Origin: a virus
Virus record (IMG/VR): IMGVR_UViG_3300008108_000405
Location: 1 to 31,032 of that record
DNA length: 31,032 nt
Strand: one strand, 5' to 3'
The translations under genes were made by a program, and so were the position numbers. Of the stretch, positions 23,512 through 31,032 are shown in pieces. Below the pieces are notes generated by a model. That model saw nothing but the letters and a program-made list of their open reading frames with translations. It was not told the origin of the DNA and searched no databases. Numbering within the stretch: the stretch's first letter is position 1; each line of letters opens with the position of its first letter.

Positions 23512-25652
23512 TGTCATATCAAATAGACCGTACCGATAAAACAAACTATGGTAGCATTACTGTAGCAGATCAAGAAATTAATCAAGAAACAAGTCTAGGG
23601 TTTGTTGGTAAAAATTATACAGGCTATGCAAAAACTTTTGGTGAAAACTTTTTACACTTATTAGAAAATTTTGCAAAAGCTACTGCACCAACAAATCCAG
23701 TAATTGGACAACTATGGTATGACACTAATTCTACAGCAAATCCTTCACAACCTCAGTTAAAAGTATACGATGGCACTAAATGGGTAGCAGCCGGTAACGT
23801 TGAACGTAAGCCCAATCAGCCAACTTCGGCAACAATCGGGGATTTGTGGGTAGATACTGCTAATCAACAACTATACTTGTGGTCAGGATCAACTTGGATC
23901 TTAGTGGGACCTCAATTTAGTGAAGGTACACAATCTGGACCTGTGGTTGAAAGTGTATTTGATACATTAAATTCACCACATGTTATTATAAAATTTATTG
24001 TAGGCGGAGAAATTGTTGTTATTATTAGCAAGGATGCATTTACGCCTAAAGTTACAATTGACGGATTTGCTGTTGTTAACCAAGGTATTAACATATCCAA
24101 AAAAGATTTTGATCTTGATGGTAACATGTTAAACAAACTATGGGGAACAGCAGAATCATCAGACGCATTAACAGTATCAAATGAAATAGTTCCTGCTGCA
24201 AATTTCCTTAGAGGTGATAAAGCAAGTACAACTAATTATGGTATTAGTATTAGAAATAACTCTGGACTTACATTTGGTTCAGATTTAAATGTATCACTAA
24301 GTACAGAAAGTGGAGATACTGTACTTTATAACAGCACTGCTGGAAAAAGTTTATTTGTTAAATTAAAAACACAATCTGGTGATGTTGAAAAAGTTATAAC
24401 TGTTACTAATACTAATATAGGTGTTAATAAGACTAATCCCACAGAAGCATTAGATGTGACTGGAAAAATTGTAGTTAGTGACGGATTAATAGTAACATCA
24501 ACAACAAACGCAACTAACCTACTAACAGGCAGTATTAAAACCGCTGGCGGCGCGAGCGTAACTAAAAGTTTGTTTGTAGGACAGGGTATTGACGTTACTG
24601 GTACAGTTGACTCAAATAATATCATTCCTAAAACAACTGGTGCATACGATCTAGGTAGCTCTACAAAGTCGTTTAATAGAATTTACGCTGACATGGTAGG
24701 CAATGTTGATAATTCAACACAGTTTGTAGGAACATTTACCGGAAGTTTTGCTGGATCTGTTACTGGTACCGCGTCTAGATTAACAAGTCCTACTGTGTTT
24801 AGTATTACTGGAGATGTTGCTAGTACCAATGCTATTAGTTTTACAGGTCAGCAACCTAGTGGTGTTGCTACTTTTATTACAGAACTTAGTGCAGATTTTA
24901 TTAATAATAAAACAACAGCTACGGATTCTTTAGCAACTGATCAAATTCTTATTAATAGACCTAGTGTTGGCCTAAGAAAAATAACAAAAACTACATTTTT
25001 AGCTCAGGCGGCAACGGTCCCTACAGCAGCAATATTTCCATTTGCAGGAACTGCAGTACCAAATGGATACTTGTTATGTGATGGCGCTGAAATATCAATT
25101 AGTAATTATCCAGAGTTATATGCCGTTATTGGATATACTTATAAAGCAGTGGGTAGTCTAGTAGGTCTTGCTACATTTGGATTACCTGATTTAAGGGGTA
25201 GATTTCCGTTAGGCGCTGATAACATGAATAATGGAATAGAAGTTCCATTATTACCAACCGGTGCAACTTCGGGACCAACCACTGTAGACGTAGATGATAA
25301 TTCTAGTTTAACTGCAAATCGAGTAACTGATGTTACGGCTGATACAATCGGTGAAGGCAACGGGGTTGAAGAACGTGCTATTAATACTAGTAATCTTCCA
25401 GAACACCAACACGATATGAAAGGATCTGCTGGTACGCAGTTTTATGCTATTAGAGATAACACGAGTTCTGAAATTATTCCTGACATTGATGCAGTGGACC
25501 ATACAACAACTGGTGGAAGCATTAGTGGTAACGCAAAATTTTTACCTAATAGTGGCGGCATACTGGGAGCAACGTCAACTGAGGTACCATTAAATGTAAT
25601 GAACCCATATCTAACAATTAATTATATTATTTTTACTGGTAGGATTGCATAA
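23511..25652 (+). CDS. Tail fibre-like protein with C-terminal tail-collar domain
   Basis: 713 residues. Residues 1-200 are the N-terminal module shared with the next two genes: 'VGKNYTGYAKTFGENF', 'HLLENFAKA', 'GQLWYDT', then 'GDLWVDTANQQLYLW'. About 200-500 is a Ser/Thr/Gly-rich, beta-repetitive shaft with short fibre-like units (PTEALDVTGKIVV, DLGSSTKSFNRIYADMVG). About 504-575 is a phage tail-collar domain: 'FPFAGTAVPNGYLLCDGAEI' followed by 'FGLPDLRGRFPLGAD'. About 632-634 is an HQH triplet (LPEHQHDMKG) resembling the HxH metal-binding elements of T4 gp12-type short fibres. The end is 'NPYLTINYIIFTGRIA', usual for collar proteins. It is probably a trimeric adsorption fibre attached through the N-terminal module. 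The start overlaps the previous stop. Confidence 0.85.
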   Translation: MSYQIDRTDKTNYGSITVADQEINQETSLGFVGKNYTGYAKTFGENFLHLLENFAKATAPTNPVIGQLWYDTNSTANPSQPQLKVYDGTKWVAAGNVERKPNQPTSATIGDLWVDTANQQLYLWSGSTWILVGPQFSEGTQSGPVVESVFDTLNSPHVIIKFIVGGEIVVIISKDAFTPKVTIDGFAVVNQGINISKKDFDLDGNMLNKLWGTAESSDALTVSNEIVPAANFLRGDKASTTNYGISIRNNSGLTFGSDLNVSLSTESGDTVLYNSTAGKSLFVKLKTQSGDVEKVITVTNTNIGVNKTNPTEALDVTGKIVVSDGLIVTSTTNATNLLTGSIKTAGGASVTKSLFVGQGIDVTGTVDSNNIIPKTTGAYDLGSSTKSFNRIYADMVGNVDNSTQFVGTFTGSFAGSVTGTASRLTSPTVFSITGDVASTNAISFTGQQPSGVATFITELSADFINNKTTATDSLATDQILINRPSVGLRKITKTTFLAQAATVPTAAIFPFAGTAVPNGYLLCDGAEISISNYPELYAVIGYTYKAVGSLVGLATFGLPDLRGRFPLGADNMNNGIEVPLLPTGATSGPTTVDVDDNSSLTANRVTDVTADTIGEGNGVEERAINTSNLPEHQHDMKGSAGTQFYAIRDNTSSEIIPDIDAVDHTTTGGSISGNAKFLPNSGGILGATSTEVPLNVMNPYLTINYIIFTGRIA

Positions 25653-27490
25653 TGGCATATAAAATAAACAAAACTGACGGTTCATTATTAACTGAAATTG
25701 TAGACAGCACAATTGATCAAACAGCTAGCGACCTTACACTTATAGGTAAAAATGTATCCGGCTTCGGCGAATTTATTAATGAAAACTTTGTAAAACTTCT
25801 TGAAAATTTTGCAGCCACTAGTTCCCCAAATAATCCTATTGCTGGTCAAATATGGTATGACACTAGTCAGAATAGATTAAAGGTCTACGACGGCGCAGGG
25901 TTTAGACAAGGCAGCGGCCCTATAGTATCAGGTGCAGTGCCGTCTAACTTAGTGCAAGGAGATTTATGGATTGACAGTTTAGAAAATCAATTGTATTTTT
26001 ATGACGGAACTGATAGACAACTCGCCGGCCCAATATATAAAGCAAGTCAAGATGTTTCTGGATTTACTGTTGACACAATTATTGATTCTAATAACTCAGA
26101 AAAAACTGTATTAAAACTTTGGGTTAATGGCATATTGTTAGGAATATTCAGTAGGAACACTATTGAATTTACACCTAAGGTTACAATTACTGATTTCTCA
26201 GGAACAATTAAACCTGGATTTAATGCAGGTACACTTGCAGGAATGAAATTTAATGTAACTTCTAGTAAAGCTGATGCACTAGTTGATACTCTAGGAAATC
26301 TATATACTTCTAATAGTTTTATGAGTACAACTGCTAATGCTACTACTACTGGACAGATTAGAATTCAAAATTCAACGCCGTTAATTCTTGGCGCTAATCA
26401 AAACTACGAAGTAACCGCAACTACAACTGCACTGGCAATAACTAGCAATAATGCTGGACAAAATTATCAAATTAAAATTAAAAATGCCGGCGGGACACGA
26501 GATGCAATCACGGTAAGAGCAACTACTGAACGTGTTGGTATTTTTAACGATAATCCTACATACACATTTGATGTAAATGGCGATGCAAGAATTACAGGTA
26601 ACCTTACAGTTGAAGGTGTAACTACTAGTATTGAAAGTACTAATTTAATTATTGAAGATAAAAACATTGTTATAGCAAATGTTGCTTCCCCGACAAATTT
26701 TACAGCTGATGGCGGCGGCATAACGATCAAAGGATCTACTGATAAAACAATTGTGTATAATCAGTCTAATAATAGATTTAATATTTCTGAATCTATCAAT
26801 CTTGCTTCAGGTAAGACACTACAAATTAATGGGGTTACTGTTATTTCAGGTAGTGCATTGGGTAGTGGAATCACTAGTGCTCCGGGAATTACAGCGTTTG
26901 GCCCCCAAACAGAAATAATAGTTGATAACTTATATCTAAATTCTAATAGAATACAGTCAATTAACACTGACGGTGACATTGAATTAGAACCAAACGGATT
27001 AGGGAATGTTGCACTTTACGGTAGTCCTAAAATTACAGGTCTTGCTACCCCAACAACAGGTACAGATGCAGCCAATAAAACCTACGTTGATAACACTGTA
27101 AATGCAAAAGCTCTTGCACTTAGTATGGATACAACAGGGTTAAATGATTTACAAATATCAAACTATTTGCAAGAAATTGCTCCAGTTGCTAATTATATTT
27201 TAGGAACACAGGCTAGAATACATTGTACACGACAAATAGCTACATACGCATCAACTCCGTTAACATCAAGTACATATCCTAGTACTAGCGGAGCTATTGT
27301 TAAGACTTATGTAGCAGTTAACAAAGCAGCTGGTTCAGAAAATCAGCCAGTTTTAGAAGATATTGCAGTGACATTAAATCTAGGAAATTCAACAGTAACA
27401 GTTGAAAGAACTACAAAATTATTTGAAATTAACATTATTACGGGCGTATGGACATATGTTTCGACTATCAGCGGCCCAACAATAACATGA
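25652..27490 (+). CDS. Tail fibre-like protein, second paralogue
   Basis: 612 residues, coupled by TAATG to the collar-domain gene; ribosome-binding site GTAGGA lies shortly upstream. The first about 200 residues align with both neighbours: 'LIGKNVSGFGEFINENFVKL', 'LLENFAAT', 'GQIWYDTSQNRLKVYDG', then 'GDLWIDSLENQLYFYDG' and 'FTPKVTITDFSG'. The middle is a beta-rich shaft. About 305-350 is 'YTFDVNGDARITGNLTVEG' followed by 'NLIIEDKNIVIAN', a pattern common in trimeric phage fibres. Further on are 'IELEPNGLGNVALYG' and 'GTDAANKTYVD', also fibre-like. The C-terminal about 130 residues are a separate globular part with no collar domain. Specificity and ligand are unknown. It is probably a structural fibre or fibre-associated protein in the same appendage system. 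Confidence 0.8.
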   Translation: MAYKINKTDGSLLTEIVDSTIDQTASDLTLIGKNVSGFGEFINENFVKLLENFAATSSPNNPIAGQIWYDTSQNRLKVYDGAGFRQGSGPIVSGAVPSNLVQGDLWIDSLENQLYFYDGTDRQLAGPIYKASQDVSGFTVDTIIDSNNSEKTVLKLWVNGILLGIFSRNTIEFTPKVTITDFSGTIKPGFNAGTLAGMKFNVTSSKADALVDTLGNLYTSNSFMSTTANATTTGQIRIQNSTPLILGANQNYEVTATTTALAITSNNAGQNYQIKIKNAGGTRDAITVRATTERVGIFNDNPTYTFDVNGDARITGNLTVEGVTTSIESTNLIIEDKNIVIANVASPTNFTADGGGITIKGSTDKTIVYNQSNNRFNISESINLASGKTLQINGVTVISGSALGSGITSAPGITAFGPQTEIIVDNLYLNSNRIQSINTDGDIELEPNGLGNVALYGSPKITGLATPTTGTDAANKTYVDNTVNAKALALSMDTTGLNDLQISNYLQEIAPVANYILGTQARIHCTRQIATYASTPLTSSTYPSTSGAIVKTYVAVNKAAGSENQPVLEDIAVTLNLGNSTVTVERTTKLFEINIITGVWTYVSTISGPTIT

Positions 27491-27500
27491 TTATAATACA

Positions 27501-27508
27501 GCTAAATA
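27501..27508 (+). promoter_or_regulatory. Late-promoter-like motif (GCTAAATA) before the third fibre gene
   Basis: GCTAAATA contains CTAAATA, a variant of the late motif known from marine T4-like phages. It lies 23 nt before the ATG at 27532, in one of the few intergenic gaps of this region. Confidence 0.45.
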
Positions 27509-27531
27509 CAACGAGTTAAGGGGTTGCTTGC

Positions 27532-28983
27532 ATGCCATACAGCATTAATAGATATAATAATACGTTACTAACCGTTGTTGAAGACGGGACCATTGATAGT
27601 ACGCTCGATATTAAACTTATCGGTAAGAACTACGCTGGTTACGGAGAAGTACAAAATGAAAATTTTGTAAACCTACTAGAAAATTTTTCAGGAACAACAG
27701 AACCCCCTCGCCCTATAAGCGGACAAATTTGGTTTGACAGCAATCTTAATAAGTTAAAATTCCGTGATAAAAACAATGCGTGGAGAACAACAGGTGGTGC
27801 CGAAGTTGGAGCAACTGAGCCTACAACAGCATTGTCTACGGGTGATTTCTGGTTCAAGACCAGCACAGATCAACTTTATGCATGGAATGGATCTGAATAT
27901 GTACTAATAGGTCCAGAAGCAGCATTGGGTCAAGGAACCACACTCTTACGTTCTAGAACAGTATCGGATACTATTGGCGGCTCACACGCTATTATTGAAT
28001 CTATTGTAGATGATGCTACTGTTTATATTATTTCGTCTGATGAATTTACATTAGATGGTACACTAAATCCTATAACCGGATTTAGTGTGATTAAGAAAGG
28101 CCTAACTCTTGTAAACACCGGAACAGACGGAATAACCACTTCCGATCATAGATATTGGGGTACTGCAAGCAATTCTTTAAAACTTGCCGGATTGCCCGAT
28201 TCGGCTTATCTTAAAGTTGCAGACTATGGCGGATTTGATGACACAGGATTTACACTAGGTGACAGCGATGATCTAGCAGTATTCATTGATGTTGACGGAG
28301 TAACTCCAGTTATTAAAAATACTCTTAGCAATACAATTAAATTTCAAACAACAAGCTCGGGTGTAAAGACTCCGTTAACACTAGTAGCAAATGATATTTT
28401 ACCAGGAACAACTGCAGTTTCTAACATTGGGTCAAGTTCGTACAAATATGCGACTGTATATGCAGCATCGTTTGATGGAGTAGCAACTCAATCAACAACA
28501 TTGTTTTTTAACGGCGGTTATCGATCAGCAGTGGGCGCCGCAAGTACTGCTAATTCAATAGTTGCTCGTGATGCCAGTGGTGATGTTTATGCTAATTTGT
28601 TTCAAGGTACTGCTACAGCAGCTAGATTTGCTGACTTAGCAGAAAAATATCTTGCAGATGCCGAGTACGACGTAGGCACAGTTGTTGCAGTCGGCGGCAA
28701 CAAAGAAGTCACTGCTGCCAAATACGGTGATCGTGCATTAGGTGCAGTAAGTGCTAACCCAGCTTTCATGATGAACAAAGATTTAGAAGGCGGGACATAT
28801 ATTGCTTTAAAAGGCCGTGTACCAGTTAAAGTACAAGGTGCAGTTCGTAAAGGCCAAAGACTAGTAGCCGCAAACAATGGAACAGCAGTTGCAGCAGTGC
28901 CACATGCAAATGATGTATTTGCCATAGCTTTAGAGTCAAGTGACGATACTGGTGTTAAATTGATTGAAGCAGTAATACTATAA
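27532..28983 (+). CDS. Tail fibre-like protein, third paralogue, with conserved C-terminal cap domain
   Basis: 483 residues. The start is ATG at 27532 with TAAGGGG at 27517-27523, 41 nt after the previous gene; a CTAAATA-type late-promoter-like octamer lies in the gap. Residues 1-200 are the shared N-terminal module ('LIGKNYAGYGEVQNENFVNL', 'GQIWFDSNLNKLKF', 'GDFWFKTSTDQLYAW'). About 200-360 is a short shaft including 'SNIGSSSYKYATVYAASFDG'. About 364-483 is a compact domain: 'ADLAEKYLADAEYDVGTVV', 'GDRALGAVSANPAFMMN', 'GTYIALKGRVPVKVQGAV'. It resembles C-terminal domains of marine phage fibre proteins and somewhat recalls Peptidase_G2-type autoprocessing ends, but I see no catalytic residues that I can name with confidence. 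Confidence 0.8.
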   Translation: MPYSINRYNNTLLTVVEDGTIDSTLDIKLIGKNYAGYGEVQNENFVNLLENFSGTTEPPRPISGQIWFDSNLNKLKFRDKNNAWRTTGGAEVGATEPTTALSTGDFWFKTSTDQLYAWNGSEYVLIGPEAALGQGTTLLRSRTVSDTIGGSHAIIESIVDDATVYIISSDEFTLDGTLNPITGFSVIKKGLTLVNTGTDGITTSDHRYWGTASNSLKLAGLPDSAYLKVADYGGFDDTGFTLGDSDDLAVFIDVDGVTPVIKNTLSNTIKFQTTSSGVKTPLTLVANDILPGTTAVSNIGSSSYKYATVYAASFDGVATQSTTLFFNGGYRSAVGAASTANSIVARDASGDVYANLFQGTATAARFADLAEKYLADAEYDVGTVVAVGGNKEVTAAKYGDRALGAVSANPAFMMNKDLEGGTYIALKGRVPVKVQGAVRKGQRLVAANNGTAVAAVPHANDVFAIALESSDDTGVKLIEAVIL

Positions 28984-28993
28984 GGGATAGAAA

Positions 28994-29797
28994 ATGACAG
29001 CAGGTGTTGGACAACTAATACAAGTTAATGACTTTAACTCTATTAGAACTAAAATTAACAATGTTATGGGAATAGGTACTGATGGGTACGGCCAAGCATT
29101 ATCTAGTGTTGATGCTACTTCTGGTTCTACACAAACTGCAACATTTTGGAATAATTTAAGAATAGATATTGCTAAATGTCGTGGCCATCAAACTGGCAAC
29201 AACGAGTTGTTAAACTTATCAGAGCCGGTTAGTACAACTCCTAGTGCAGGACAGGTACAAATTATATCAGAAGCAGTTAGGGCCCAATATGATACAATGG
29301 CAGATTCTTGTGTTACGAATATTAGATTCAGTGGAAGTAGAGTAGGAACTGCAGCATCTACTAAAGATACTAGCTGGACTAATCTGTTACAACAACAAGG
29401 CACAGTATTTATGGACTATACTGGAACAGGCCAAGCAATTGCTGGCACTCCTTCTAATTCATTTGGTACTTCAACTAGTATAGGTTTTTTTGATCTAACA
29501 ACTTCTAATCAACAAATTTATATTAAAAATGCCACTGCTGGTACGTATGCTGAAAATTATTATCGCGTATTAGCTAGACTTAATACAGCATTTGGATCTG
29601 GAACAGAACCTACATCTATTATATTCACCATAGAATTTACTGATGCAGATACTGGTGATCAAACCGGCCTTGGAGCACCTGTCGACGAATTCGTTACAGG
29701 TACATTGACCAGTACTGTATCTATGTTTAGACCATCAGGTAGTAACGTATCCGTTACTGGTCCGACCATCGCTTCCCCAACTTTCAGCGGCTCATAA
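28994..29797 (+). CDS. Probable virion structural protein, unassigned
   Basis: 267 residues. The start is ATG at 28994 with AAGGGA at 28982-28987; the gene begins 10 nt after the third fibre. The sequence is Thr/Ser/Gly-rich with few charged residues, as in fibre-associated proteins. An N-terminal helical part (VNDFNSIRTKINNVMGIG, about residues 12-29) leads into a beta-rich C-terminal half ending in a low-complexity GSNVSVTGPTIASPTFSGS tail. I recognise no named family. Its position at the end of the fibre cassette suggests a virion part or fibre accessory, possibly a C-terminal tip, but this is context only. Confidence 0.65.
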   Translation: MTAGVGQLIQVNDFNSIRTKINNVMGIGTDGYGQALSSVDATSGSTQTATFWNNLRIDIAKCRGHQTGNNELLNLSEPVSTTPSAGQVQIISEAVRAQYDTMADSCVTNIRFSGSRVGTAASTKDTSWTNLLQQQGTVFMDYTGTGQAIAGTPSNSFGTSTSIGFFDLTTSNQQIYIKNATAGTYAENYYRVLARLNTAFGSGTEPTSIIFTIEFTDADTGDQTGLGAPVDEFVTGTLTSTVSMFRPSGSNVSVTGPTIASPTFSGS

Positions 29798-29821
29798 ATT
29801 TTCTAACCCAGTAGATCGTTG

Positions 29822-29849
29822 CATAATTACAGTATAGATTGTAATTATG
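29822..29849 (+). promoter_or_regulatory. Inverted repeat (9-bp stem) adjoining the ribosome-binding site of the 29860 gene
   Basis: CATAATTAC (29822-29830) and GTAATTATG (29841-29849) are perfect reverse complements around a 10-nt loop containing TATAGATT (29833-29840), a partial late-promoter match (6 of 8 to TATAAATA). The right arm ends at the first G of the GGAG ribosome-binding site. There is no T run, so a simple rho-independent terminator is unlikely; a translational or transcriptional control site is more plausible. Confidence 0.45.
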
Positions 29850-29859
29850 GAGTATCTAC

Positions 29860-30204
29860 ATGAATGAGCAAGTTACTAAGGCCTTCAATATAGCCAACTT
29901 AATGGCTACTATGGCCAATCAAAAACGTATTTTAAAAGAAGAATTTGAACAAACACTGTTTTATTTTCATAACGGTGGCACATTTCAAGCTACTCCTGTA
30001 TTAATTTCCTATGTTCAAAGTCTAAAATTATTAGAGTTAGAAGAAACTGTAATAGTTGATAGTAATGGAATTCCAATTCTTGTAAAAAGTCTTTCTAACT
30101 TTTTAGAACAACTATTAGATTGTCATGTACGAGCTAATAATTTGTATTTTACAAAATACGAAGATTTAAAAAAATCTAGATCTGTAGAAAGTATCCTAGC
30201 ATAA
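29860..30204 (+). CDS. Small protein of unknown function
   Basis: 114 residues. The start is ATG at 29860 with GGAG at 29849-29852 (7 nt spacing). A perfect 9-bp inverted repeat ends at the first G of this ribosome-binding site. The protein is mostly helical with a Leu-rich middle (YVQSLKLLELEETVIVDSNG, about 46-65) and no visible catalytic motif, signal peptide or membrane segment. Its stop overlaps the ATG of the putative glycosyltransferase gene (TAATG at 30202-30206), so the two are probably co-translated and may act together. I do not recognise the family. It follows the structural cassette after a 62-nt gap, which suggests a new functional unit. Confidence 0.65.
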   Translation: MNEQVTKAFNIANLMATMANQKRILKEEFEQTLFYFHNGGTFQATPVLISYVQSLKLLELEETVIVDSNGIPILVKSLSNFLEQLLDCHVRANNLYFTKYEDLKKSRSVESILA

Positions 30205-31028
30205 TGACACAGGGAGTTTTAATTTTTGCATTTAACAGTGAGTTCAATTATCAAGAACTTGCACTGGCAGCAGCTAAACGAGTCAAAGAACATTTACAGT
30301 TACCAGTTAGTTTGGTAACTGATGCAACGACCTTGCTACCAGAAATATTTACATCCGTATTTGATAAAATAATTTTTTCTCAAGATACTTCTACACAAAC
30401 TAAAACCTTTTTTGATGGCGCTACTGCATCAAATGTTTACGTTTGGAAAAATGCAAATCGATATCAAAGTTACGATCTAACTCCATACGATGAAACACTA
30501 GTTATTGACGCAGATTATCTTGTTAACAGTAATTTTTTATTAAATTGTTTTAAGTTAAAAAAAGATTTTTTAATTTACAAAAATTCATATGACCTAACAG
30601 GATGGAGAACAGGCAACGAGTTTAACTATGTAAATCAACACTCTATACCATTCTACTGGGCAACAGTGCTGTATTTTAAAAAAACAGCAAAGACTCGTAT
30701 GCTGTTTGATCTAGTTGATTTTATAAGACAAAATTGGAACTATTATAGATTAATCTATCAAATTCCTGAAAAGAAATTTAGAAATGATTATGCATTTAGC
30801 ATTTCGTTACATATTTTAAATGGTTATGTTACCGATAATGTTGACACAATTCCCGGAAGAATGTATTATGTTACAGATAAGGATATTCTAATTGCCGCAA
30901 CAGACAATTCTTGCACCCTGTTAGTTGAAAAAGAACATGCAATGGGTGAATATACTGCCTTGAAAATTTCCGATGTTGATGTGCATGTAATGAACAAGCA
31001 CAGTATTTTAAGGGTGTTGAATGACTAA
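30204..31028 (+). CDS. GT-A-like putative glycosyltransferase
   Basis: 274 residues. The N-terminus (GVLIFAFNSEFNYQELALAA) has the alpha/beta start of a nucleotide-sugar-binding Rossmann-like fold, followed by LPVSLVTD. Residues 102-104 are an aspartate-rich DAD motif inside 'TLVIDADYLV', the position and hydrophobic setting of the metal-binding DxD of GT-A transferases. A conserved-looking 'FRNDYAFSISLHILNG' lies at about 192-207, a pattern resembling the acceptor-side acid/amide segment of GT8-like enzymes. This suggests modification of host or phage sugar, or of the virion; the substrate is unknown. It is coupled to the preceding small gene. No strong Shine-Dalgarno is visible. Weaker alternatives are a nucleotide-sugar-binding protein without activity or an unrelated alpha/beta fold. 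Confidence 0.6.
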   Translation: MTQGVLIFAFNSEFNYQELALAAAKRVKEHLQLPVSLVTDATTLLPEIFTSVFDKIIFSQDTSTQTKTFFDGATASNVYVWKNANRYQSYDLTPYDETLVIDADYLVNSNFLLNCFKLKKDFLIYKNSYDLTGWRTGNEFNYVNQHSIPFYWATVLYFKKTAKTRMLFDLVDFIRQNWNYYRLIYQIPEKKFRNDYAFSISLHILNGYVTDNVDTIPGRMYYVTDKDILIAATDNSCTLLVEKEHAMGEYTALKISDVDVHVMNKHSILRVLND

Positions 31029-31032
31029 GGGA
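31021..31032 (+). CDS. Probable start of the next gene (cut by the window edge)
   Basis: An ATG at 31021 overlaps the end of the putative glycosyltransferase gene by 8 nt. AAGGG at 31010-31014 is a good ribosome-binding site with 6-nt spacing. Only four codons (ATG ACT AAG GGA) are inside the window, so nothing can be said about the product. Confidence 0.45.

Noticed and set aside
1-31032. CRISPR array, tRNA, integrase, insertion sequence or auxiliary metabolic gene
   Set aside because: None seen: there is hardly any intergenic space, and no spaced direct repeats, cloverleaf sequences or transposase/integrase motifs were noticed.

Overview
The window is a virion-structure region of a large contractile-tailed (T4-like, myovirus-type) bacteriophage. 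All supported genes lie on the + strand, almost without gaps, and most neighbours overlap at TAATG/TGATG junctions or sit 1-15 nt apart. The DNA is AT-rich. The baseplate genes (gp53-, gp5-, gp25- and gp6-like) and the late-promoter-like octamers of the NATAAATA/CTAAATA type resemble marine T4-like phages such as cyanophages and pelagiphages. The host cannot be read from this window: there are no auxiliary metabolic genes, tRNAs or integrase.

Layout. (1) 2-8782, baseplate module: a probable tail-tube-cap/baseplate protein cut by the left edge, a gp53-like wedge protein, a large hub-like protein, a gp5-like spike with OB fold and beta-helix but no lysozyme domain, a gp25-like wedge protein, and gp6. 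The gp6 gene is split by a one-base frameshift near 6119-6122. (2) 8782-22869: one 14.1-kb gene for a 4695-residue structural protein. It follows gp6 directly, where T4 carries gp7. It contains seven FG-GAP-like blade repeats (a predicted seven-bladed beta-propeller), five CBM5/12-like aromatic modules (three of them set in or between blades), two paired glycine-rich GxGY modules, and a C-terminal series of 'VYVNG' repeats. (3) 22900-29797: a small structural protein, three tandem fibre-like proteins with a shared N-terminal module and different C-termini (a tail-collar domain, a trimeric-fibre type end, and a compact conserved cap), and one more probable structural protein. (4) 29860-31028: a small unknown protein coupled to a GT-A-like putative glycosyltransferase with a DAD motif. 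A further gene probably begins at 31021.

How it fits together: hub plus spike form the centre of the baseplate; gp53, gp25 and gp6 form the wedges; the giant protein and the three fibres probably form the peripheral host-recognition apparatus. Late-promoter-like octamers lie in or overlapping four of the intergenic gaps. At the gp6 start (5418-5443) and before the 29860 gene (29822-29849), perfect 9-bp inverted repeats overlap or adjoin the ribosome-binding site together with a promoter-like octamer. This layout recalls the T4 gene e arrangement, in which read-through mRNA hides the start and late-initiated mRNA exposes it.

The most noteworthy points are the giant protein with its propeller-plus-carbohydrate-module architecture, the hairpin/late-promoter arrangement, the gp6 frameshift, and the three-paralogue fibre cassette.
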